A DNA stretch of 64,000 bases from Thermovenabulum sp049701175 (GTDB lineage Bacteria > Bacillota > Thermosediminibacteria > Thermosediminibacterales > Thermosediminibacteraceae), in contig NZ_JBNATW010000004.1 in the NCBI RefSeq assembly GCF_049701175.1, positions 1 to 64,000 of the forward strand, read 5' to 3'. Positions 43,725 through 51,338 of this stretch are shown here, one piece after another. The notes beneath the pieces were generated by a model. The model saw only the letters and a list, made by a program, of their open reading frames with translations, had not been told where the DNA came from and did not search any database. Position 1 is the stretch's first letter, and each line of letters opens with the position of its first letter. Position numbers and translations under genes: made by a program.

Positions 43725-44215
43725 GTCGTCTGTTCAAATAGCCGTTCAAAAAAAGTCTATAAAAGGAGTATGGGAAATAAAAAGTCAAAAAAGGGTAAGG
43801 AAACAAAAAAGGGCCATCTGTTTAAATTTAAATCAAAAAAGGGATAGAAAAAGAGTATGAGTAATAGAAAGCAAAAGAAGGGATAGCAAAAAAGAAATTT
43901 CTGTAAAAATAGCATAACAAAAAAAATAGGGAAAAAATGAACATGGGCAAAAAGAAACAAAGAAGGGTAGAAACAAAAAGGGCCGTCTGTTCACATAGCC
44001 AATCAAAAAAGGGCAACAAAAAGAGTATGGATAAATAAAAACAAAAGAAAGGCAAAAGCAAAAAATTCTGTAAAAATAGCCAATCAAGGAAGGAAACGAA
44101 AAGGAGTATGGGAAACAAAAGCAAGAAAAGGTAATCTGATAAGATAACCAAACGAAGAGGGGAAATCAAAAAAAGTATAGGAAATAAAAATCAAAGAAAG
44201 ATAAAATCAAAAACA
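43725..44215 (+). repeat. Purine-rich degenerate ~85-bp tandem repeats
   Basis: About six diverged units, marked by GAGTATGGGAAATAAAA-like segments near 43768, 43856, 43940, 44025, 44106 and 44175 (spacing about 88, 84, 85, 81 and 69), alternating with TCTGTTCAAATAGCCAATC-like segments near 43733, 43812, 43985. Almost all pyrimidines are on the other strand. Frames on the minus strand here are artefacts of this skew. It lies directly before the winged-helix gene, a typical place for an origin or partition site. Confidence 0.7.
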
Positions 44216-44290
44216 AACTGATAACGGTCGTCATAACAACCCACCCCCGCAAGAGGGGGAAAAAAGCTAAAAAAGGGGAGAAATAAAAAG

Positions 44291-45361
44291 ATGAAAGTAA
44301 CGACAGAGGAAGTAAGAAACTACATATTGAAAACGTTAGACAAATTAGGGATGGTAAAAGTAGAAAGGATAATAGAAGTATTAAAACCGGGGACAACAAA
44401 TGACAGGTTAAAGATATACAGGGTAATAGAAGGAATGCAGAAAAAGAGGATAATTGTAAGCAAAAAAGATAAAAAAGAGAGAAAGAAGAAGGTAATAAAA
44501 CTAACAACGGCGGGCATAAAGATGATACATGAAGGAGCGGATGAAGCGGAAATAATGAGGAGGTTTATAAGGAGCAGAGACGAAGATGAAATAATACAAA
44601 CAAGCGAGATATACTATGAGTTAAGGGGAGCGGGAGTAAAAGCAGAAGACATAAAGCTAAGGAAGGAAGCATTGACGGCATTGAAACAAACACCGATAGA
44701 AAACCAAATAAAAATATTAGCAAATATAAATAACAAACAATACGCAATATTTTACAGAGATCAAAGAGAGAAAGAAAAAATAAAAAAGAGCATAACAAAT
44801 ATAATACAATCAACAGGAATAATATCAGGTATAATAATAGTGTATGACAATGAGAGCTTTTTAAGAAGGGACATGGAAGATATGTTGAATACAGCAATAA
44901 CAATATCAGAGTTATATCTAACGACAATAGAAGGTATAAAGGAGGTAGTGGATTACATAAAAAACAACGGCATAAGGAGCAAGGTAATAAATCACATAAT
45001 GGAGAATTATACGGGCAGTGAGATATTGAAGGTGACCTCACCCGACATACCGATAAAGTATGTATGGGAGCGGAACGGAACAAAGAAAGGCATAGTAGAC
45101 ATAACGAACATAAAGAATATAAGGGATTTAAACATAATGAACAAGGAACACGAAGAGATATTAGGGATAAATGGGATAATAATATTTGTGGACAGGAAAG
45201 GAGAGATATGGCGAGCGGTAAAGCTATTGCAGGACAAGGAAAAACCGATATATATTGTATTAAATGAACCGGTATTCCATAACATATACCAATATAAAGA
45301 AAATACAATTTACAAAATGAAAATAAAAACAAAAGAAGAGAAAGGAATGGCAAATCAATAA
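44291..45361 (+). CDS. Winged-helix protein, replication-relaxation-like
   Basis: 356 residues. The N-terminal ~85 residues form a likely winged helix (EEVRNYILKTLDKLGMVKVERIIEVL...DRLKIYRVIEGMQKKRII...KVIKLTTAGIKMIHEG), like plasmid replication-relaxation/MobC-type or Rep proteins. The C-terminal half (QIKILANINNKQYAIFYRDQREKEK...GIISGIIIVYDNESFLRRDMEDML) is alpha/beta and unrecognised. It lies between the 85-bp repeats and the first CTATATGGGT cluster; I infer that it may bind one of them. AAAGGGGAG precedes the ATG. Its stop codon is inside a perfect TAACGACCGTTA palindrome. Confidence 0.7.
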   Translation: MKVTTEEVRNYILKTLDKLGMVKVERIIEVLKPGTTNDRLKIYRVIEGMQKKRIIVSKKDKKERKKKVIKLTTAGIKMIHEGADEAEIMRRFIRSRDEDEIIQTSEIYYELRGAGVKAEDIKLRKEALTALKQTPIENQIKILANINNKQYAIFYRDQREKEKIKKSITNIIQSTGIISGIIIVYDNESFLRRDMEDMLNTAITISELYLTTIEGIKEVVDYIKNNGIRSKVINHIMENYTGSEILKVTSPDIPIKYVWERNGTKKGIVDITNIKNIRDLNIMNKEHEEILGINGIIIFVDRKGEIWRAVKLLQDKEKPIYIVLNEPVFHNIYQYKENTIYKMKIKTKEEKGMANQ

Positions 45362-45390
45362 CGACCGTTAAAAAAGAGATATGTAAAAAA

Positions 45391-45710
45391 CATACCTATA
45401 TGGGTGAATATTTTAATTTAAATTCCGGTATTTCCTAAGTTTTATCCAAAACTATATGGGTGAACACTTAAAAACGAAATAATTATCAATTTCAGCCATT
45501 CCACCTCTTGTGTTTTTTAACACTATATGGGTAGCCATTATAAAGAGGGGTCTTGATTATTTAAAAAAGGTTCATGTTAACTATATGGGTTGACAATCTT
45601 TTAAAGTAATATATTCACTTCTTAAAGTTTTACTAAACTATATGGGTGATAAAAATAAAAACCACACCCTATAACTGTCGTTTTTGTCCTAAACTATATA
45701 GATAACAATA
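45391..45710 (+). repeat. Flanking cluster 1 of CTATATGGGT repeats
   Basis: CTATATGGGT occurs at 45396, 45452, 45523, 45581 and 45638, with a decayed copy (CTATATAGAT) at 45694; spacings are 56, 71, 58, 57 and 56. Outside the core only A-rich 5' flanks and a WRA 3' flank are shared, while the DNA between is unique. The core is that of the CRISPR-type array at 47378. Confidence 0.85.
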
Positions 45711-45730
45711 CAAAACACTTAATAATAATC

Positions 45731-45767
45731 AAAAAGGCTCCGGCAACATAACCGGGGCTTTATTTTT
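45731..45767 (+). terminator. Terminator after repeat cluster 1
   Basis: AAAAGGCTCCGG (45732-45743) pairs with CCGGGGCTTT (45752-45761) with a mismatch, followed by ATTTTT. It suggests cluster 1 is transcribed left to right. Confidence 0.75.
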
Positions 45768-45811
45768 CCTCATCTTTTCTGCAAAAGCAAGAGTCCCGAT
45801 ATAGATTTTTA

Positions 45812-45840
45812 TTGAATACGCGCATAAAAAATTCTATAAT
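45812..45840 (+). promoter_or_regulatory. Strong SigA-type promoter of the toxin candidate
   Basis: TTGAAT (45812-45817), 17-bp spacer, TATAAT (45835-45840). Confidence 0.85.
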
Positions 45841-45865
45841 AAAAATAGTGATGTGGGAGAATTTA

Positions 45866-45902
45866 CCTCCGTTTCTCGGTTTTTGACGCCGAGAAAGGGG
45901 GT
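45866..45902 (+). promoter_or_regulatory. Hairpin sequestering the toxin ribosome site
   Basis: CCTCCGTTTCTCGG (45866-45879) pairs with CCGAGAAAGGGGGT (45889-45902); the 3' arm is the GGGGGTGATG ribosome site of the ATG at 45909. This is the usual self-inhibited mRNA layout of type I toxins. Confidence 0.7.
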
Positions 45903-45908
45903 GATGAC

Positions 45909-45983
45909 ATGTCAACGACCGACGTAATATTGCTAATACAATTAGTAGTTATGATTATAGACATATTAAACAAAAAAAAATAG
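45909..45983 (+). CDS. Candidate type I (holin-like) toxin peptide
   Basis: 24 residues: a polar start MSTTDV, a hydrophobic helix (ILLIQLVVMIIDIL) and a basic end NKKK. This is the pattern of small membrane toxins of the TxpA/BsrG holin-like group in Firmicutes. It has its own strong promoter, a ribosome site buried in a long hairpin and a short hairpin (GCCTTTATATAAGGC) after the stop. On a plasmid such a gene would favour retention. The expected antisense RNA on the other strand was not pinned down. The gene is short, so context carries the call. Confidence 0.6.
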   Translation: MSTTDVILLIQLVVMIIDILNKKK

Positions 45984-46084
45984 CCTTTATATAAGGCAAA
46001 AGATGAATTAAAAAATCCGAAATAGCCACACTCTAACGTCAAAACCGAAAACGGACTAAAAATTCGCTAAAACCACATCACTGG

Positions 46085-46118
46085 TTACCCTTCGGTATTG
46101 GCAGATACCGAAGGGTAA
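46085..46118. other. Perfect 14-bp inverted repeat
   Basis: TTACCCTTCGGTAT (46085-46098), 6-base loop, ATACCGAAGGGTAA (46105-46118). No T-run follows on either strand, so it is not a standard terminator. It lies between the toxin candidate and the NERD gene and could be a cruciform, protein site or part of the antitoxin RNA. Confidence 0.8.
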
Positions 46119-46277
46119 TTCGTTTACACAAATTAATAGCATTAATATTATTATCAATTACATAATACACTATTCGTTTAAAAATTACAATTACCTATTA
46201 ACGAAAAAATTGATACAAAAAATAATTAATAACGGGCGTTCAAAACCAAAAATAAGAAAAAGAAAGGGGAAATAAAT

Positions 46278-47177
46278 ACGACTGCAAAGATAATAAGACA
46301 AAACAAAAAAGCGAAAGAGGAGTTTTACAAAAAGATAAAAGAGAAGATAGAGCAGGAAAAAGCGAAAATGAATGAGAGAATAGACGAGAAAGTGCCGAAG
46401 TGGATAAGCTGGGCGATAAAGCCTATAGCAAACCTCAACTACAACATCAAACAGAGTCGGAACAGCGACAAAGGAGAGGGCGGAGAATTTGGAGCATCAT
46501 TGAGCTTTCTGTTAATGCTGCCGAACAATTGGAGAGTAGCCAATGATATAGTTATAGAAGCCGAAGTGGACGAATTCGCACAAATAAACCACATCATAAT
46601 AGGGCCACCGGGGATATTTTTGGTAGAGACAAAAGCATGGGAAGGAGCATATATAGGCTATAACGACCGTTGGAAGAGAAAAGAAGGAGACAGGTGGGTA
46701 CCGTGCAAGAGTCCCACGGAGCAGAACAAATACCACAAAGAAGTATTTGCAAAATGGCTGAAAGGACAAAATTTAGGCATAACAATAATTCCCGAAGATA
46801 TAATAACACCGATAGTTCTTATGGCAAAGTGTAAATGGCTGAAGGTTAAGGACTGCTCAATGCCTGTATTTGAAAGCGGATTAGGGCTGAGTTTGTATTT
46901 GCGAAATATGACGAAAAAAGGGGAAAAGCTAACGGACGAACAGATAGAAGCGATAGCAAGGGCAATAGAGAAGGCGGAACCGATAGCGATGAGATACAAT
47001 ATAGAGAACATAGAGGTGAAGAGGACAAGAGAAGGGAAGGAATACATAAGGATAAAAGGGGGAAAAGAAAAAGCGGAAGAAATCAGGCGTCTGTATGGAT
47101 TAATGGGAGAAAAGATAAGCGAAGTGTATAAGGATAAATTCACAGACGGCTGGTGGTATTTCACGAAAATCCAGTAA
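46278..47177 (+). CDS. NERD-domain nuclease-related protein, probable non-AUG start
   Basis: 269 residues from ATG 46368, or 299 from ACG 46278: the frame is open upstream, AAAGGGGA (46264-46271) fits ACG 46278, and the ATG has only weak AGGA. The NERD domain is clear: GGEFGASLSFLLMLPNNWRVANDI...EFAQINHIIIGPPGIFLVETKAWEG. The usual IDH has Asn instead of Asp (INH), while ExK is kept. NERD proteins are restriction-like nuclease relatives, often on plasmids. The final part is basic. It stands between repeat cluster 1 and the CRISPR-type array. Confidence 0.82.
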   Translation, partial: TTAKIIRQNKKAKEEFYKKIKEKIEQEKAKMNERIDEKVPKWISWAIKPIANLNYNIKQSRNSDKGEGGEFGASLSFLLMLPNNWRVANDIVIEAEVDEFAQINHIIIGPPGIFLVETKAWEGAYIGYNDRWKRKEGDRWVPCKSPTEQNKYHKEVFAKWLKGQNLGITIIPEDIITPIVLMAKCKWLKVKDCSMPVFESGLGLSLYLRNMTKKGEKLTDEQIEAIARAIEKAEPIAMRYNIENIEVKRTREGKEYIRIKGGKEKAEEIRRLYGLMGEKISEVYKDKFTDGWWYFTKIQ

Positions 47178-47264
47178 CGACCGCTCTTGCCTCTTGCAAT
47201 GCAGCGAAGCGGGGAAAGGCATAAGAATAGAAAAAACAGGAAAATTAAGGGGTGATAAAGGTTA

Positions 47265-47405
47265 TTGGAAGAAATGCGAGAAACATACTGCTGCCTTGCT
47301 GCAAAAAAGATACTTTACGGTCTGAAAAAGATGTTTTACAATAGTAATCAAGAGAGTTACAAATATTCAAAAGAAGGGTTTTTATTTCACTATATGGGTA
47401 GATAA
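47265..47405 (+). CDS. Possible 46-residue ORF running into the first array repeat
   Basis: TTG 47265 behind GGGGTGATAAAGG opens a frame (MEEMRETYCCLAAKKILYG...) that stops inside the first 29-bp repeat. It has no known motif. It may be a real small gene truncated by array growth, or chance in the array leader. I keep it as low confidence. Confidence 0.3.
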   Translation: MEEMRETYCCLAAKKILYGLKKMFYNSNQESYKYSKEGFLFHYMGR

Positions 47406-48273
47406 TATACTTTCATCTTTTACTAACTTTAAATATAATAAGTTTTTATTTCACTATATGGGTAGATAATCAAGGATAGTGTAGTTATAGTTTTGTTTTT
47501 TGACATAAGTTTTTATTTCACTATATGGGTAGATAATGCATACATTTTGAGTGCAAATTGTATGAAAACAAAAGGTTTTTATTTCACTATATGGGTAGAT
47601 AATCTTGACAGAATAAATCTTCAATAGGAACTCCGAATTCGTTTTTATTTCACTATATGGGTAGATAATGATAAACTTACCCATATCTTATCGGTTTTTG
47701 ATGACTCAGTTTTTATTTCACTATATGGGTAGATAATAAAGCTTAATATAGAAACTGTTTTATGTATTGATAGGTTTTTATTTCACTATATGGGTAGATA
47801 ATTTGAATGTCTCAAGGTAAAACTCGAAAACTTCGTTAGTTTTTATTTCACTATATGGGTAGATAATATACTATCTTTTATTATTACATTATATTTCTTT
47901 AAAGTTTTTATTTCACTATATGGGTAGATAATTTTTTGGTATCTGAACCAAATATATCCAAATATTTAGTAACATTGATATTTTTATTTCACTACATGGG
48001 TAGATAATGGGAATGGTATTAGATTAGTAATAGCAAGAGAAAAGGGTATTCATTTTACTATATGGGTAGATAATCGGAATGTAAATATCGTTATTATTCA
48101 AAAATCCATTAATTGTATTCATTTTACTATATGGGTAGATAATTCGATTACAACTGACGCACAAGCAATAAAATCTATCGTTTTTACTTCACTATATGGG
48201 TAGACAATGCGAAATTGTTGCATTGTAAGCAAACACAAAGTATAGTTATTATTTTACTATATGGGTTAAAACA
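47378..48273 (+). CRISPR. CRISPR-type array, 14 repeats of 29 bp
   Basis: Repeats start at 47378, 47442, 47509, 47575, 47641, 47709, 47774, 47839, 47904, 47980, 48046, 48115, 48180 and 48245. Each is 29 bp, starts GTTTTTATTTCAC, carries CTATATGGGT and ends GATAAT. The first nine are identical; variants accumulate from the tenth on. Spacers are unique, 35-40 bp, with one of 47. Size and uniqueness fit CRISPR (I-B/III-like dimensions), and decay to the right places the leader end at the left. No cas gene lies in the window. Strand of transcription is inferred only from this decay. Confidence 0.8.
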
Positions 48274-48303
48274 TTAACACAACCGAATTCAAAAGCAAGC
48301 GTG

Positions 48304-48400
48304 TTATTGTATAAACTATATGGGTAAAACATAAAATAACAAATAATCCAAAATCATTAGCGTTATAACTACAAAATGGGTAATAACGACTGTTATCAAG
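48304..48400 (+). repeat. Decayed repeats after the array
   Basis: CTATATGGGT at 48316 and a degenerate CTACAAAATGGGT at 48369 continue the array with 53-59-bp spacing. They grade from array repeats into flanking cluster 2. Confidence 0.65.
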
Positions 48401-48416
48401 GAGGAAATATAATAAA

Positions 48417-48569
48417 ATGACGAATGCTGCTGCGATAGGGTATATGATAATGTCTGCAAAGGAAATTGGTTTAAAAGAAGAAATGATAAAAGAACTTGAG
48501 CGTATGATGGAATACATGATGGATATAAAGACAGAAGAAAAAGCAGAAGAAGTTTATAGGAGTTATTAA
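48417..48569 (+). CDS. Small Met-rich helical protein within the repeat field
   Basis: 50 residues (MTNAAAIGYMIMSAKEIGLKEEMIKELERMMEYMM...), helical, 8 Met, with CAAGGAGG at good spacing. It lies between the CRISPR-type array and cluster 2. No family recognised; its location suggests a protein that acts with the repeats, but this is inference. Confidence 0.6.
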   Translation: MTNAAAIGYMIMSAKEIGLKEEMIKELERMMEYMMDIKTEEKAEEVYRSY

Positions 48570-48611
48570 ATCTAGCTCTCCAATTAAAAATAAGTTGTAT
48601 AATTATAATTA

Positions 48612-48990
48612 GAAGACTACATGGGTTAACATTACTTTGACCCCATATAGCCAAATAAAAAACTGTTTTTTTGCTCAGCTATATGGGTAAACACAACGAT
48701 CGGAGCAACACTCTGTCAGTGCTATGGTTTTCAAAAACTATATGGGTAACAACTACAGAATAATGATAGCTGGAAAGGTTTTCATTCAAGTTTTAAAAAC
48801 TATATGGGTTGAAAACTATCTTTAATAAGAATAGGCGAAAGTTTATTGTTAATCAAAACTATATGGGTTAATAACCTTTTTTTAATTTTCTAACGTAATC
48901 CTCAATAAAAGTGTTTTAAATGACTATATGGGTAGAAACGGATTTCATGAAAAAGTTCCTTATGTTTTAGTTTTTAACAACTATATGGGT
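48612..48990 (+). repeat. Flanking cluster 2 of CTATATGGGT repeats
   Basis: CTACATGGGT at 48617, then CTATATGGGT at 48679, 48738, 48800, 48859, 48924 and 48981; spacings 62, 59, 62, 59, 65 and 57. The 5' flank is usually TTTTnAAAA and the 3' flank WRA/TRA. An inverted copy, CCCCATATAG, lies near 48640. The core is invariant in the last six while the rest varies. Confidence 0.85.
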
Positions 48991-48991
48991 T

Positions 48992-49030
48992 AAGAAAAAG
49001 ATTCCGGCATTACACCGGAATCTTTTTCTT
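48992..49030. terminator. Bidirectional terminator
   Basis: AAGAAAAAGATTCCGG (48992-49007) pairs with CCGGAATCTTTTTCTT (49015-49030); A and T runs on both sides serve repeat cluster 2 (+) and the convergent regulator gene (-). Confidence 0.9.
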
Positions 49031-49032
49031 TT

Positions 49033-49524
49033 CTATAACAAGCCAAATATTTTTTTTAAGTCTGTACTCATTTTAGAACCATCTATAACAAATATGTATT
49101 TATTATCTCCTATATCGTTGATATTTATAACGGAGTCCTTAAATTCATTAAACAATACATTATTGTTATCTTCTTTTTTTTCAATAATCCCTGTCTTTAT
49201 TATCTTCAATATTCCCACAAAATTTTTCAATAAATTTTCATATTCATCTATTGCTCTTATTATTTCTTCATTACTTATTAAAACTTCTTTTAAAATTACG
49301 TACGTATCCGGCTCATTAGGGGTATCTGATTCCAAAATATCTATAACACCCATATTATGTAATTTTTGAATAGCTCTATGCACCGTTGCAGGTGAAAACC
49401 CCACATTCTCTGAAATCTCTCGTAACGACCGTTTTACCTTGCCTCCAACACTACTATTTTTAAAATAATTAAAAATCGTAATAATGGTATCAGCTTTATA
49501 CAAAAAATCCCTATCTACACTCAC
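49033..49524 (-). CDS. Winged-helix/HTH transcriptional regulator
   Basis: 163 residues from GTG 49524 on the minus strand, with AGGGAGGGA upstream. The N-terminal ~75 residues form a winged helix (TIITIFNYFKNSSVGGKVKRSLREISENVGFSPATVHRAIQKLHNMGVIDIL). The C-terminal half holds an unrecognised alpha/beta domain that might bind a ligand or partner. It is the only confident minus-strand gene and faces the repeat field, ending at the shared terminator, so it may control the array genes or the leader-controlled gene at 50078. Its promoter is at 49576-49604. Confidence 0.8.
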   Translation of the reverse strand: MSVDRDFLYKADTIITIFNYFKNSSVGGKVKRSLREISENVGFSPATVHRAIQKLHNMGVIDILESDTPNEPDTYVILKEVLISNEEIIRAIDEYENLLKNFVGILKIIKTGIIEKKEDNNNVLFNEFKDSVININDIGDNKYIFVIDGSKMSTDLKKIFGLL

Positions 49525-49575
49525 TAAAAATCCCTCCCTGTACGCATACGGATATATACTATGTGTTTTATTCTA

Positions 49576-49604
49576 AATATAACATAATATTTCTATTAAA
49601 TCAA
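49576..49604 (-). promoter_or_regulatory. Promoter of the minus-strand regulator
   Basis: Read on the minus strand: TTGATT (49604-49599), 17-bp spacer, TATATT (49581-49576). Confidence 0.7.
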
Positions 49605-49779
49605 CATGGTAATTCATATTGTGATATACTGTATTCTAATATAAACATCGAGCGATATACAAATCAAACTAAACACTATCTGCAACATAACAATCTTCTC
49701 CCTGTTAATACAGGACATTTTCTCAGATGGATTTTGCCCTGACAATATCACAGACGGATAACAAATAAATAAAAAACTA

Positions 49780-49808
49780 TTGAAAAAAATATTAAACAAA
49801 GCTATAAT
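49780..49808 (+). promoter_or_regulatory. SigA-type promoter of leader 2
   Basis: TTGAAA (49780-49785), 17-bp spacer, TATAAT (49803-49808). Confidence 0.8.
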
Positions 49809-49827
49809 ATTAAAAATAAGAAATTCA

Positions 49828-50036
49828 GAACAAAAAAGTCTACAAAAAGCTCTCACAAAAAATGTGAGTGCTTTATTATTTTTAATAAAAGTAAATTCTT
49901 GAAAAAAAATAAAATAAAATAAAAATAAAAAACATAATAACAAAAAAAATACAATATTTACCTAACTATCTCCTCCAAAACCCTACCCAAAACAAACACA
50001 AAATAAACCCTTAAAGTAAAAAGGGTTTATTTTTAC
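49828..50036 (+). promoter_or_regulatory. Leader 2: conserved 19-nt motif plus terminator hairpins
   Basis: GAACAAAAAAGTCTACAAA (49828-49846) differs by one base from leader 1. It is followed by the hairpin AGCTCTCACA...TGTGAGTGCT with T-rich 3' side (49848-49880), and later by a second terminator-like hairpin, AAATAAACCCTT/AAAGGGTTTATTTTT (about 50001-50035), before the gene at 50078. The ~270-base leader has no credible gene. Confidence 0.65.
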
Positions 50037-50077
50037 AATAAAAAGAAAGTATAAAAAAATAAAAAGGAGGAATAAGA

Positions 50078-51217
50078 ATGACAAAAAAGCAGGCGAGAAT
50101 AATAACAGCATTAATAATTTTCACATTTCTGATTACATTCGTCCTTATACCAATAGTAAAAGCAGAAGAAAGGGAAATAAAAGTGGTAATAGATGGGAAC
50201 GAGGTAACCTTTCCGGACCAAAAGCCGATAATAGACGAAAACAACAGAGTATTAGTACCAATAAGAACAATAGCGGAAAAATTCTATTGCTATGTTGAAT
50301 GGGATCAAGTAGAGAGAAAAGTAACAATAAAACAAGGTATAGAAAAAGAAATAACATTATGGATAGGTAAGAAAACAGCAATAATAAATAGACAAAAGAG
50401 AGAATTGGACACATCCCCTGCAACGATAAATGGTAGAACTATGCTCCCGCTCAGGTTTATATCAGAGAATTTCAACTCAAAAGTAGAATGGGACGGAGGC
50501 ACATATACAGTAAAGATAACAAGGCCACAACCAAGTCCTTACGTAGACTATACTAACATATCAATAGAAAACAGAATAGCTAAATTGTTCATTAAACTAA
50601 AGGACGAACTTCCAAATGATCTGGTAAAAATAATGCAGAACAAAAGAAATTGGCTTATACAATGCAATATAAACGAACATCCTACATATAACTTAGACAT
50701 ATACGACAATATAAACATAGACCTTAATCTTCAGAACAAAGAAATAACGATAAGCAACATAAAATTGCCAAAAACCCAGAAATTTAGGCAAGTAGTCAAT
50801 TATATTGCATTATTGCCAAACGAAGATAACGGCACCAGCAGGGGAGGATTTGCAAAGTTTGAACCAATATTTATTGAAGCTGATCCAAATACAAAAATGA
50901 TAGAGATTGAATCAATAGAATTTGAAAAAGGGCAAAAACCAAATTCGCTAAATATAATTATTAAATTAACAGATGATCCCGGCTTTTATGTAACCGCATC
51001 AAATATAGAAATGAAACGATTTATAGATAGAGTTCTCGACAAAAATTTTGATCCTTCTGATCATTTTACAGATTGGATAAAGGAAGAGAAAGAACTAATA
51101 ATATTAAACGTAATACAGCCCGAACCAAAAGATATACCTCAGGAAGTTAAATACGAAGCTAAATATAACCAAGGCGATAAAATAGTATCAAACACATACA
51201 TAGTGCCAGCAAGGTAA
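50078..51217 (+). CDS. Secreted copper-amine-oxidase-like stalk-domain protein
   Basis: 379 residues. Signal peptide (IITALIIFTFLITFVLIPIVKAEE), then two copies of the stalk-domain pattern: IKVVIDGNEVTFPDQKPIIDENNRVLVPIRTIAEKFYCYVEWD and PATINGRTMLPLRFISENFNSKVEWDGGTYTV. The C-terminal ~230 residues are unrecognised, rich in Asn/Ile. It parallels the protein at 12288 in both domain and leader control. AAAAGGAGG precedes the ATG. It is followed by a terminator, so it is a single-gene unit at the head of the A/B family region. Confidence 0.87.
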   Translation: MTKKQARIITALIIFTFLITFVLIPIVKAEEREIKVVIDGNEVTFPDQKPIIDENNRVLVPIRTIAEKFYCYVEWDQVERKVTIKQGIEKEITLWIGKKTAIINRQKRELDTSPATINGRTMLPLRFISENFNSKVEWDGGTYTVKITRPQPSPYVDYTNISIENRIAKLFIKLKDELPNDLVKIMQNKRNWLIQCNINEHPTYNLDIYDNINIDLNLQNKEITISNIKLPKTQKFRQVVNYIALLPNEDNGTSRGGFAKFEPIFIEADPNTKMIEIESIEFEKGQKPNSLNIIIKLTDDPGFYVTASNIEMKRFIDRVLDKNFDPSDHFTDWIKEEKELIILNVIQPEPKDIPQEVKYEAKYNQGDKIVSNTYIVPAR

Positions 51218-51248
51218 AAAAGAGGCCTTTTATAAGGCCTCTTTTTTG
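51214..51248 (+). terminator. Terminator after stalk protein
   Basis: AAAAAAGAGGCCTT (51215-51228) pairs perfectly with AAGGCCTCTTTTTT (51234-51247). Confidence 0.93.
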
Positions 51249-51338
51249 GGTATTATGTGAGAAATATAAATAATAGTGTATAAATTAACTACAGCATTTC
51301 TGCAGTTAATAACAATAAAAAGGAGGTATTATATTAAT

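Noticed and set aside
43621..44507. Several hydrophobic minus-strand frames upstream of the winged-helix gene
   Set aside because: They are Phe/Leu/Ser-rich products of the purine-rich strand skew, overlap each other and the 44291 gene, and have no ribosome sites.
47265..47405. Confident small gene before the array
   Set aside because: It ends in the first repeat and lacks any motif; listed only as a low-confidence feature because it may be the array leader.
47454..47684. Minus-strand frame with repeated IIYPYSEIKT peptides
   Set aside because: It is simply the translation of the 29-bp repeats on the opposite strand, where the period happens to keep the frame for a few units; no ribosome site.
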